Assembly (NCBI GenBank): GCA_008123405.1
Contig: VSSA01000009.1
Location: 115,317-179,316 of the forward strand
Origin: Nocardioides sp. BGMRC 2183
GTDB lineage: Bacteria > Actinomycetota > Actinomycetes > Propionibacteriales > Nocardioidaceae
DNA length: 64,000 bases
Direction of reading: 5' to 3'
The position numbers were made by a program, and so were the translations under genes. This document shows, one piece after another, positions 40,422-49,132 of this stretch (its first letter is position 1; each line of letters opens with the position of its first letter). Under the pieces are notes generated by a model that was not told where the DNA came from, did no database searches, and was given only the letters and a program-made list of their open reading frames with translations.

Positions 40422-41414
40422 CTACCGCACCCAGGCCAGCACCACCCGGGCGGTACGACCCAGCTGCGCCCGGTCGACGACCGAGGGCACGTCCTCGGCC
40501 GAGTGGTAGCCGGCGTACGGAGTGCTTCCCAGGCGGGCGCCGGGCAGCCCGGCGCGGACGAAGGACCAGTGGTCGCTGGAGCGCTGCCCGTCCTCGACCA
40601 GATGCGGTACGTCGACCCGCCGGGCCGCCGCGACCAACTCCGCACGCAGGGGGTCGGGCGTCTCCGGACTGCCGATGACAACCGCGTCCCCGACCCCGAT
40701 CCGGTCCAGGGAGACCATGCCGCGCAGGGTCCGTCGCTGGGCCGCGCCCAGAGAGCCCACATAGGCGCGCGACCCGTAGTGGTGGTCGTCGTCGGTCGGG
40801 CCGCGCGGCTCCTCGGCGCCGAACGCCACCAGCACCACCGGCAGCCGTGTGCGCTGTCCGGCCAGCGCCTCGGCGACTGCCAGCAGCACGCCGACGCCCG
40901 ACGCGTTGTCCTCCGCGCCCGGCGCCTGCGGCACCGTGTCCAGGTGTGCGCCGATCAGCAACCAGCCACGGTCCGGGCGCACGTCGCCGAGCTGCGCGAT
41001 CAGATTGACCGACCGGCCCGCCTGCACCGGCACTCCCCAGGAGACTCCGGCGGGCGCGCGGAAGGTCTGCCGCTCGACGCTCCAGCCGTCACCCTCGAGC
41101 TGACGCTGGACCCAGTCGGCCGCCCGGAAGTACGCCGGTGACGTCCCCGGACGTGGACCGATCCGGCCAGCAAGGTGACGCACCGCCGCCATCGCGGTGG
41201 CAATCCTGACGTCGCCGGGGTCGACGCGTGGCGGGCGGCTCGGGGACGGGGTGCGACTCGGTGCGGTCGTCGGAGATGCTGTCGTCGGGGATGTCGTCGT
41301 CGAGCTCGGCGCGGACGAGCTGCTCGTGTCGCCCGACCCGTCGCTGCCGCTGCACGCAGGTGCTCCCGCGGTCAGCAAGAGAAGGGCCGGAAGCCAGGCC
41401 CGGGTACGGCGCAC
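40422..41414 (-). CDS. M28-family zinc metallopeptidase lipoprotein
   Basis: Secreted aminopeptidase-like enzyme of 330 residues. The signal peptide ends in a lipobox (AGAPACSG), followed by a long Ser/Thr/Pro linker to about residue 62. The peptidase domain (about 70-330) has the zinc ligands in IGAHLDTVPQ, GAEDNASGVG and FGAEEPRG, a later Asp in SLDRIG, and His in GYHSAEDV. GTG 41414 is preferred because AGGAAGG precedes it at the right distance; ATG 41432 upstream lacks a site. It is convergent with the capA-like gene with only 6 bp between stops. Confidence 0.88.
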   Translation of the reverse strand: MRRTRAWLPALLLLTAGAPACSGSDGSGDTSSSSAPSSTTTSPTTASPTTAPSRTPSPSRPPRVDPGDVRIATAMAAVRHLAGRIGPRPGTSPAYFRAADWVQRQLEGDGWSVERQTFRAPAGVSWGVPVQAGRSVNLIAQLGDVRPDRGWLLIGAHLDTVPQAPGAEDNASGVGVLLAVAEALAGQRTRLPVVLVAFGAEEPRGPTDDDHHYGSRAYVGSLGAAQRRTLRGMVSLDRIGVGDAVVIGSPETPDPLRAELVAAARRVDVPHLVEDGQRSSDHWSFVRAGLPGARLGSTPYAGYHSAEDVPSVVDRAQLGRTARVVLAWVR

Positions 41415-41507
41415 CAGTCCTTCCTGCCACATCGGCTTGGCCGGGACAAGCGGTGGGGCACGACATCGGCGGGCCCGGGCCGTGGCGAGACTCGAGACCC
41501 GGACCGA

Positions 41508-42686
41508 TCAGCTGATCATCCGCCGCGCCACCGCCCGTTGCCGAGCGGCGATGCGCACGCCGTACTGCTCGTCGGTGAGGCCGACCGTGTCGGGGAGCAG
41601 TGACGGCACGTCGGCCACCTTGACGACCTCCACCGACGGGCCGTCGGCGGCGGTCAGGTCGCGGGTCAGTTGCTGCCAGCGCAGCATGATCGGACCGGTG
41701 CGGTGACCGGTGGTCTCCAGCCAGTTGGCGATCGGGGCGCCGTCCGGGCCGGGCGGTCGCTCGGAGATCACGAACCGCATCACCCCGTCCTGGCCGCACG
41801 TCGCCTGGGCCTTCGTCAGGGAGGTCTGATGCGTCTCGTAGTCGGTGGAGGCATACCAGTCCGAGCCGATCTGGATCGCCTGATACGTGCAGTCCTCGCA
41901 CCGCGGCACGGTGACGATCATCGCCTCCTCCTCGGCGAGCTCGTAGTGGCCGATCGAGGAGAACTGCGAGGAGAGCCCGCCCGGCGTCGACGCCGGCACG
42001 GTGAGGGTGTTGACCGGCTCCTTGTACTGGAAGAAGTGCGGGAAGGCGAACCAGGTCTGGATCGAGCCGACCAACGCACGGGCCGCGACGTCGTACTTCT
42101 TGGCGAGCGTGGCGCGGGACAGCGGAGAGCGAGGGCGGCCGATGGTGTCGACGCGCTCGATGGTCAGCGTGCCGCGCTCCTCGTGCTCCCAGTCGTTGAA
42201 GACCTCACGCACGATCAGCGTCTTCGCGCCGGGCTCGGCGGTGTAGCGGAACTCGAACGACCCGTCCTCGGCCACGTCGAGCTCACGCTCGTCGAAGGCC
42301 ATCAGCGAGGTTGCCGCCGAGTCGGCGCTGTAGGAGCCGCCCATCACTTGGAAGGAGAGGTCCGCCGAGGTGCCGCGGCGTCCGCGGACGACGTACTCGA
42401 CCCCCTCACGCAGGTAGGCGTGGAAGTAGACCGCGTCCGGGTTGTCCAGCCCCTGCCGGGAGAACTGGTGGGTGGGGTTGATGAAGACCGGGTGCTCGAG
42501 GTCGTAGTCGAACGCGGTCTGCAGCGCCATCCGGATTCGGCCGGAGAGATAGTCGTATCCCTCCAGGCGGTCGGCCTCGGTGCGGATGAACTCGGCGTTC
42601 GCGATCAGCTCCTCGGCCTCCGCGATCGCCCGCTGCAGTGGCTCGGTGATCCCGTACGACGCGCTCGGGCCGGTCTTCTCGCTCAT
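41508..42686 (-). CDS. DUF1214-like protein, KstR-type operon member
   Basis: Soluble protein of 392 residues. The N-terminal helices (LQRAIAEAEELIANAEFIRTE) lead into a beta-rich region, and the second half has PRCEDCTYQAIQIGSDWYAS and APIANWLETTGHRTG, which resemble the DUF1214 pattern of proline and tryptophan turns; the match is not certain. ATG 42686 follows AAAAGGAGC. It comes 29 bp after the LLM oxidoreductase, so the two form an operon behind the KstR-like box at 43606. Its role is unknown; in mycobacteria the comparable F420 oxidoreductase Rv3520c also lies among unknown KstR-linked genes. Confidence 0.72.
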   Translation of the reverse strand: MSEKTGPSASYGITEPLQRAIAEAEELIANAEFIRTEADRLEGYDYLSGRIRMALQTAFDYDLEHPVFINPTHQFSRQGLDNPDAVYFHAYLREGVEYVVRGRRGTSADLSFQVMGGSYSADSAATSLMAFDERELDVAEDGSFEFRYTAEPGAKTLIVREVFNDWEHEERGTLTIERVDTIGRPRSPLSRATLAKKYDVAARALVGSIQTWFAFPHFFQYKEPVNTLTVPASTPGGLSSQFSSIGHYELAEEEAMIVTVPRCEDCTYQAIQIGSDWYASTDYETHQTSLTKAQATCGQDGVMRFVISERPPGPDGAPIANWLETTGHRTGPIMLRWQQLTRDLTAADGPSVEVVKVADVPSLLPDTVGLTDEQYGVRIAARQRAVARRMIS

Positions 42687-42715
42687 TCCTCGCTCCTTTT
42701 GTCGGCGCTGCGTGC

Positions 42716-43594
42716 TCAGCCGTTGACCTTGGCGATGAGCTTCTCCCCGAACTTCTCCAGGTGCTCGATCTTGGTGGCCAGCGGCTCGGTGTCCGGGCCC
42801 TTGATGTAGGGCACCCGGAAGCCGACGATGCAGTCGGTGACGCCCTTGTCCTCCAGCCGCTTCACCCCGTCGACGCTGTAGGCGTCGTAGGAGATGACGT
42901 GGACCTCGAAGTCGTCCCGGTCGTCGCCCTCCTCCTTGCGGATCTCCGCCAGGCGGGTGAGCAGCCGGTCCAGCTCCTCGCCGTCGCCGCCGGCGTGCAT
43001 CCACCCGTCGCCCTTGCGGACCGCGCGGCGCAGGGCGGCGTCGGAGTGACCACCGACCAGCAGCGGGATCGGCTCGGTCGGCGCGGGGCACTGCTGCAGC
43101 GGCGCGAAGTCGTAGAAGTCGCCGTCGTACCCGAAGAACTCGCCGCTGGTCAGTCCGCGCAGGATGTCCATGCACTCGTCCATCCGCTTGCCGCGCTTCT
43201 CCCACGGCACGCCGAGCGCCGCGAAGTCCTCGGGCCACGGCGAGAGGCCGACGCCGAGGCCGAGCCGGTTGCCGGAGAGGTAGGCCAGGGAGGAGGCCTG
43301 CTTGGCCACCAGGACCGGGGGGCGGACCGGCAGCTTGAGCACGAACGGGGTGAGCCGCAGCGTCTCGGTCACCGCGAAGAGGTGCGCACAGAGGATGAAG
43401 GTCTCGATGAACTCCTTGCCCTCGAGGAACTCCCGGTCCCCGGTGTCGGTGTAGGGGTACTTCGAGTCGGACTCCTGCGGGTAGATCAGGCTGTCGCCGA
43501 TCGACATGCTGGTGTAGCCGCTCGCCTCGCAGGCCTGCGCCAGCGGGGCGTAGTACTCGGCATGGGTCATCGCCTCGGCGTAGGTGAATCGCAT
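42716..43594 (-). CDS. LLM-class F420-dependent oxidoreductase
   Basis: Luciferase-like TIM-barrel oxidoreductase of 292 residues that uses coenzyme F420 (or FMN). Seen: SIGDSLIYP in the first strands, LTPFVLKLPVRPPVLVAKQASSLAYLSGNRLGLGVGLSPWPEDF (the cofactor region with the conserved Gly-rich run), and IPLLVGGHSDAALRRAVRKGDGW. ATG 43594 has no ribosome site and follows TACTCT by 7 bases, so it is probably leaderless. A perfect KstR-like palindrome lies 12 bp upstream. It resembles Rv3520c of the mycobacterial cholesterol regulon in type and context. Confidence 0.88.
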   Translation of the reverse strand: MRFTYAEAMTHAEYYAPLAQACEASGYTSMSIGDSLIYPQESDSKYPYTDTGDREFLEGKEFIETFILCAHLFAVTETLRLTPFVLKLPVRPPVLVAKQASSLAYLSGNRLGLGVGLSPWPEDFAALGVPWEKRGKRMDECMDILRGLTSGEFFGYDGDFYDFAPLQQCPAPTEPIPLLVGGHSDAALRRAVRKGDGWMHAGGDGEELDRLLTRLAEIRKEEGDDRDDFEVHVISYDAYSVDGVKRLEDKGVTDCIVGFRVPYIKGPDTEPLATKIEHLEKFGEKLIAKVNG

Positions 43595-43601
43595 GCCCAG
43601 C

Positions 43602-43623
43602 AGAGTAGAACGCGTTCTAACTT
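43602..43623. promoter_or_regulatory. Overlapping divergent leaderless promoters (TACTCT / TAACTT)
   Basis: On the minus strand TACTCT (43607-43602) lies 7 bases before ATG 43594. On the plus strand TAACTT (43618-43623) lies 9 bases before ATG 43633. Both begin inside the outer TA of the KstR-like palindrome. The two start codons are separated by only 38 bp. Confidence 0.55.
43606..43619. promoter_or_regulatory. KstR-like operator, perfect palindrome (TAGAACGCGTTCTA)
   Basis: A perfect 14-bp dyad that fits TnnAACnnGTTnnA. It is centred between the LLM oxidoreductase and Ddn-like genes and overlaps both -10 elements, so one bound repressor could silence both operons. Confidence 0.7.
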
Positions 43624-43632
43624 TCTGCCAGC

Positions 43633-44130
43633 ATGAGTCCCATGGGGTTGCCGAAGGAGAAGCCCGAGGGGCTCGACAAGCCGATCGTCGCCACGATCAT
43701 CAAGTACGGCGCCAAGGCCAACGTCGCGGTCTTCCGCGCCACCAACGGGCGGATCGGCTCGAAGTGGCGGATCGGCGCGGGGTGGAAGAAGCCCGTGCCG
43801 ATGCTGCTGCTGGACCATGTGGGGCGGAAGTCGGGCCGGGAGTTCACCACCCCGCTGCTCTACCTGCGCGACGGCGCCGACGTGGTGATCGTGGCCTCGC
43901 AAGGTGGGCTGCCGAAGCACCCGCAGTGGTTCCACAACCTCAGGGCGCACCCGGAGACCACGATCCACCTGCGCGGCGAGCGGGCACGCAAGGTGCGGGC
44001 CCGGGTGGCCGATGCCGACGAGCGTGCGGCACTGTGGCCTCGTCTCGTCGAGGCCTATGCCGACTTCGACAACTACCAGTCCTGGACCGATCGGGAGATC
44101 CCGGTCGTGATCCTCGAGCCGCGCGTCTGA
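43633..44130 (+). CDS. Deazaflavin (F420)-dependent nitroreductase, Ddn-like
   Basis: Split-barrel F420-binding protein of 165 residues, in the nitroreductase/deazaflavin-dependent oxidoreductase family (DUF385). Hallmarks: LLLDHVGRKSGREFTTPLLYL, VIVASQGGLPKHPQWFHNL with the lysine-rich F420 phosphate contacts, and IHLRGERARKVRARV. ATG 43633 follows a TAACTT -10 by 9 bases with no ribosome site; ATG 43642 is a possible alternative. Rv3547 (Ddn) of M. tuberculosis is a KstR-linked relative. It probably reduces quinones or a steroid intermediate with F420H2. Confidence 0.88.
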   Translation: MSPMGLPKEKPEGLDKPIVATIIKYGAKANVAVFRATNGRIGSKWRIGAGWKKPVPMLLLDHVGRKSGREFTTPLLYLRDGADVVIVASQGGLPKHPQWFHNLRAHPETTIHLRGERARKVRARVADADERAALWPRLVEAYADFDNYQSWTDREIPVVILEPRV

Positions 44131-44156
44131 TCCGGCGCGCAGGGGAGGGAGCCGAG

Positions 44157-44603
44157 ATGCCCATCGAGGCCGCCGAGCTGAGCGACCGCGCCGAGATCAC
44201 CGACGCGCTGCACCGCTACACGATCGCGATCGACACGGGGGAGTGGGATCGGCTCGACTCCGTCTTCACCCGCGACGCGCAGATCGACTACACCGAGTCC
44301 GGCGGCATCGCCGGAGAGATCGCCACGGTCAAGCCCTGGCTGGCCGAGAACCTCCCAGCCTTCTCCTCTGCCCGGATGCACACGCTGGGGCAGGTCGTCA
44401 TCACCTTCGCCACCCCGCGCGACGAGGCCAAGGTGACCGCCTACTTCCACAATCCGATGGTGATCGGGGACGCCGCCGGCGGGCCCGGAGCCACGAAGGT
44501 GGTCGAGGTCGGCGGCCTCTACCACCATTCCTTCGTGCGGACGGTGCGCGGCTGGCGCTCGCGCCGCCTGCACGAGCAGGTCGTCTGGACCCGCGGCTTC
44601 TGA
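44157..44603 (+). CDS. SnoaL-like / nuclear transport factor 2 family protein
   Basis: Cone-shaped alpha+beta barrel protein of 148 residues, SnoaL_4 group. Seen: ITDALHRYTIAIDTGEWDRLDSVFTRDAQIDY, the conserved family start, then SARMHTLGQVVITF and GGLYHHSFVRTVRGWRSRRL. ATG 44157 follows GGGGAGGGAGCC. It lies 26 bp behind the Ddn-like gene, in the same operon, so it falls under the KstR-like box. Relatives act as ketosteroid isomerases, cyclases or dehydratases; an isomerase on a steroid is a fair guess from context. Confidence 0.84.
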   Translation: MPIEAAELSDRAEITDALHRYTIAIDTGEWDRLDSVFTRDAQIDYTESGGIAGEIATVKPWLAENLPAFSSARMHTLGQVVITFATPRDEAKVTAYFHNPMVIGDAAGGPGATKVVEVGGLYHHSFVRTVRGWRSRRLHEQVVWTRGF

Positions 44604-44647
44604 GCTTCCGGTTTGGTTGGTTACCACTGCTCGCTCACAATGGCGAG

Positions 44648-45265
44648 GTGAGCGACGACCAGCAGCAGCCCTCCGACGACAGCCTGCGGCGACCCATCAT
44701 CAACGGGGTCGTCGCGCTGGTCGCCGTTGCGGTGGCGGTCGGCGTGATCCTGGCCGGTGTGGCGCTGGTCGGCACCCGGATGCTCGGCCTCGGCGGCGAC
44801 ACCAGCGCTGACGGCGGCGGCACCCAGGGAGCGACCATGGTGATCCCCAAGCCGGCGAAGACCACCCAGGAGAGCGGCCCCCTGGTCACCCTCAACACCG
44901 AGGACCCCGCCACCGAGGAGCCAGAGGAGGGCGAGTCCGACGAGGAGTCGTCCGAAGAGGCGAGCGAGAAGGAGAAGAAGGAGGCCAAGGAGAAGGAGAT
45001 CACCCTCTCCGCCGGCCAGACCTCCGTCGCCAACTTCGGCCAGATCGACCTGACCGGGATCTACCCGGGCGGCGAAGGTGCCGTCCTGCAGGTGCAGCGC
45101 TTCGAGTCCGGCAAGTGGGCCGACTTCGACGCCACCATCCCGGTCAGCGGCGAGTCCTTCTCCACCTACGTCCAGACCGGCGTCGGTGGGGTCAATCGGT
45201 TCCGGGTTGCCGACAAGTCGACCGGCAAGGTCTCCAACGAGGTGAAGGTCACCGTCGAGGGCTGA
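44648..45265 (+). CDS. Membrane-anchored protein with acidic linker and C-terminal beta domain
   Basis: Protein of 205 residues, not recognised. A single transmembrane helix at about 18-42 (NGVVALVAVAVAVGVILAGVAL) leaves a short cytoplasmic N-terminus. A highly acidic then Lys/Glu-rich linker spans about 88-120 (EEPEEGESDEESSEE, KEKKEAKEKE). The outer domain, residues 120-205, looks beta-sandwich-like (VLQVQRFESGKWADFDATIPV, RFRVADKSTGKVSNEVKVTVEG), as in Ig-type surface modules. GTG 44648 may be leaderless, with TTGGTT and CACAAT 17 bp apart upstream. It follows the SnoaL gene by 44 bp. Confidence 0.75.
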   Translation: MSDDQQQPSDDSLRRPIINGVVALVAVAVAVGVILAGVALVGTRMLGLGGDTSADGGGTQGATMVIPKPAKTTQESGPLVTLNTEDPATEEPEEGESDEESSEEASEKEKKEAKEKEITLSAGQTSVANFGQIDLTGIYPGGEGAVLQVQRFESGKWADFDATIPVSGESFSTYVQTGVGGVNRFRVADKSTGKVSNEVKVTVEG

Positions 45266-45294
45266 GCCTCTGCGGGGTGGCTCGAGGCCTGGGC

Positions 45295-45382
45295 AGTTTC
45301 TCCGGCCGGCCGGTGAAACTACCGCCGGTCACACGAAACTCCGCATGACCGGCTCCAGTTTCTCCGGCCGGCCGGTGAAACT
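45295..45382. repeat. Two copies of a 26-bp near-palindrome
   Basis: Identical copies at 45295-45320 and 45357-45382 have AGTTTC and GAAACT arms around a CCGGCCGGCCGG core; one position breaks the symmetry. A further ACGAAACTCC piece lies between them. They fill the gap between two convergent gene ends (45265 and 45398), which suits a bidirectional terminator or a REP-like element. Confidence 0.82.
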
Positions 45383-45397
45383 TCCGGCTCCGGTCGA

Positions 45398-46270
45398 TCA
45401 GGCCGGAATCCAGTCGAAGCTCTCCGGGTTCGGCCCGATCCGCCCGGCCTCCCCCTCGTCCAGCGCGGAGATGGCCGCGACCTGGTCCGGGGTCAGGGTG
45501 AAGTCGAAGAGAGCGAAGTTCTCCGCCATCCGCTCCGGGTGGGTGGTCTTCGGGAAGATGATGTCGCCGCGCTCGATGTGCCAGCGCAACGTCACCTGTG
45601 ACGGCGTCCGGCCGACCTCCTCGGCGATCCGCCCGATCACCGGGTCGGTGAGCACCTTTCCTTGCGCGATCGGGGACCAGGCCTCGACCAGCGCGCCATG
45701 GCCGAGGGTTGCGGTGCGCGCCGCCTCGTTGCCGTGGAAGGGGTGCACCTCGATCTGGTTGACGGCCGGCACGACGCCGGTCTCGTCGACGATCCGGTCC
45801 AGGTGCGCGGGCTCGAAGTTGGAGACGCCGGCGGACCGGGTGGTGCCCTCACCGACCAGCGCGGTCATGGCCTGCCAGGTCGACACGTAGTCGCCGTCGT
45901 ACCGGGTGGGGAGGGGCCAGTGGATGAGGAACAGGTCGACGTGGTCGAGCCCGAGACGCTCGAGGGAGTCGGCGAAGCTGCGCCGTACGTCGTCGGGTCG
46001 GTGGAAGGAGTTGTTCAGCTTGGTCGTCACATACAGCTCCGAGCGCGGGATGCCGGAGGCGGCGATGGCGGCGCCGACGCCCTCCTCGTTGCCGTACATC
46101 TGGGCGGTGTCGATGTGGCGGTAGCCCGCCTCCAGCGCCCGGCTGACGACCTCCTGGGTGTCCGCCGGGTCGACCTGGAAGACGCCGAAGCCCAGCTGCG
46201 GGATCGTCGTCCCGTCGTTGAGGGAGAGCTCGGGAACGGGCGTGCTGGTGGTGTCCTGAGGGTTGCTCAT
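45398..46270 (-). CDS. Aldo/keto reductase
   Basis: NADPH-dependent oxidoreductase of 290 residues, (beta/alpha)8 barrel of the AKR5 (2,5-diketo-D-gluconate reductase-like) type. The catalytic set is in HIDTAQMYGNEEGVG (Asp, Tyr), VTTKLNN (Lys) and LIHWPLP (His). SNFEPAHLDRI, NQIEVHPF and the cofactor block IIFPKTTHPERMAEN follow. ATG 46270 was taken; the frame continues about 68 codons upstream without family sequence. It is divergent from dnaK (197 bp between starts). The usual role is reduction of sugars, aldehydes or keto compounds. Confidence 0.9.
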   Translation of the reverse strand: MSNPQDTTSTPVPELSLNDGTTIPQLGFGVFQVDPADTQEVVSRALEAGYRHIDTAQMYGNEEGVGAAIAASGIPRSELYVTTKLNNSFHRPDDVRRSFADSLERLGLDHVDLFLIHWPLPTRYDGDYVSTWQAMTALVGEGTTRSAGVSNFEPAHLDRIVDETGVVPAVNQIEVHPFHGNEAARTATLGHGALVEAWSPIAQGKVLTDPVIGRIAEEVGRTPSQVTLRWHIERGDIIFPKTTHPERMAENFALFDFTLTPDQVAAISALDEGEAGRIGPNPESFDWIPA

Positions 46271-46343
46271 GGTGGTCACAAGTCGCCGGGAGGCGCGTGG
46301 ATTCCTGGCCCGAGCGATTCGTGCAGAGTTTCTTGCAGCCCCG

Positions 46344-46369
46344 GGAACAACCCCGCGGATCCCGCCGTT
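46344..46369 (+). promoter_or_regulatory. SigR/SigH-like promoter of the dnaK operon
   Basis: GGAACA begins at 46344. From the end of GGAAC (46348) to GTT at 46367-46369 is exactly 18 bases, the arrangement of SigR (Streptomyces) and SigH (mycobacteria) promoters. The predicted start of transcription (about 46376-46380) falls just before the HAIR operator. Confidence 0.55.
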
Positions 46370-46384
46370 GTGCCCTATGTCAGA

Positions 46385-46405
46385 CTTGAGTCGAATCGAC
46401 GCAAG
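46385..46405 (+). promoter_or_regulatory. HAIR operator (HspR site) before dnaK
   Basis: CTTGAGT-N7-ACGCAAG differs by one base from the HAIR consensus CTTGAGT-N7-ACTCAAG bound by HspR. It lies 62 bp before the dnaK ATG, and hspR is the last gene of this operon, giving a closed feedback loop. Confidence 0.82.
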
Positions 46406-46467
46406 TTTCTTGATTCGAACCCCAGAACTACCCGCGGCCACGAGGCCGCGACGCAGGAGGAACAGAC

Positions 46468-48341
<1,874 letters not shown>

Positions 48342-48345
<4 letters not shown>

Positions 48346-48968
48346 CCTCCGCCTCGGATCCCGATCCGCACAAGGCGACCGCCTCCCAGCACGACCCGGA
48401 GACCTCCGGGGTCGACGACTGGGTCGAAGAAGGTGGCCCGTTGGAGCCGCAGGACGTCGCCGAGGCCGAGACCTCGGCGACGCCCGCGGGCGGGTCCGGC
48501 GCCGAGCAGGCCTCCGGCGAGCAGGAGCCGGTCGATCCGTTGGCTGCCGCCGAGCAGGCGCTGGCCGAGCGGACGCTGGACCTGCAGCGGCTCCAGGCCG
48601 AGTACCTCAACTACAAGCGCCGGGTCGACCGCGATCGGGAGATGCTGAAGGAGAACGCCACCTACGCTGCGCTGACGCCGATCGTCGACGTACTCGACAC
48701 GATCGATCGGGCGCGGGAGCACGAGCCGCTCGAGGGCGGCCTCAAGGCGGTCGCCGAGCAGCTCGAACGGGTCGTCGCCGGGCTGGGGCTGGTCAAGTTC
48801 GCCGCTCCCGGCGATGCGTTCGACCCGACCGTGCACGAGGCGCTCTCCCACCTGGGCACCGATGCCGACGTCGAGGTGACCACGGTGAAGGTCGTCGCCA
48901 AGGCCGGCTACAAGATCGGGGAGCGCGTCGTACGGGCTGCCCAGGTCCTGGTGGTCGACCCCGAGTGA
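48342..48968 (+). CDS. grpE: Nucleotide exchange factor GrpE
   Basis: GrpE releases ADP from DnaK; 208 residues. The N-terminal third is acidic and disordered-looking. A long helix from about 65 to 105 ([28 protein letters not shown]) forms the dimer stalk, and the C-terminal beta domain has [31 protein letters not shown] 48342 overlaps the dnaK stop (GTGA), so translation is coupled. Four bases after its stop starts a 115-bp repeat structure that separates it from dnaJ. Confidence 0.95.
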
Positions 48969-48971
48969 TCC

Positions 48972-49086
48972 GTTGAGTTGGGGGTTCGGGCCCCTCGAGT
49001 TGGGGATTCGGGCCCCTTGAGTCGGGGGTTTGGGCCAACCGAGGGCCCCAACCCCCAAGTGAACGGGCCCGAAACCCCAACTCAAC
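48972..49086. repeat. Inverted 22-bp repeat structure between grpE and dnaJ (3 forward, 2 reverse units)
   Basis: Forward units lie at 48972-48993, 48994-49015 and 49016-49037; reverse units at 49043-49064 and 49065-49086. The first forward and last reverse units can pair over 22 bp with one mismatch, with the inner ones pairing less well, so the mRNA could form a long hairpin. It lies within the dnaK operon, 47 bp before the dnaJ start. Confidence 0.9.
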
Positions 49087-49132
49087 CCCGACGACCGATC
49101 CGAGCGATGATGAGCCACCAGGGAGGTGTGCG

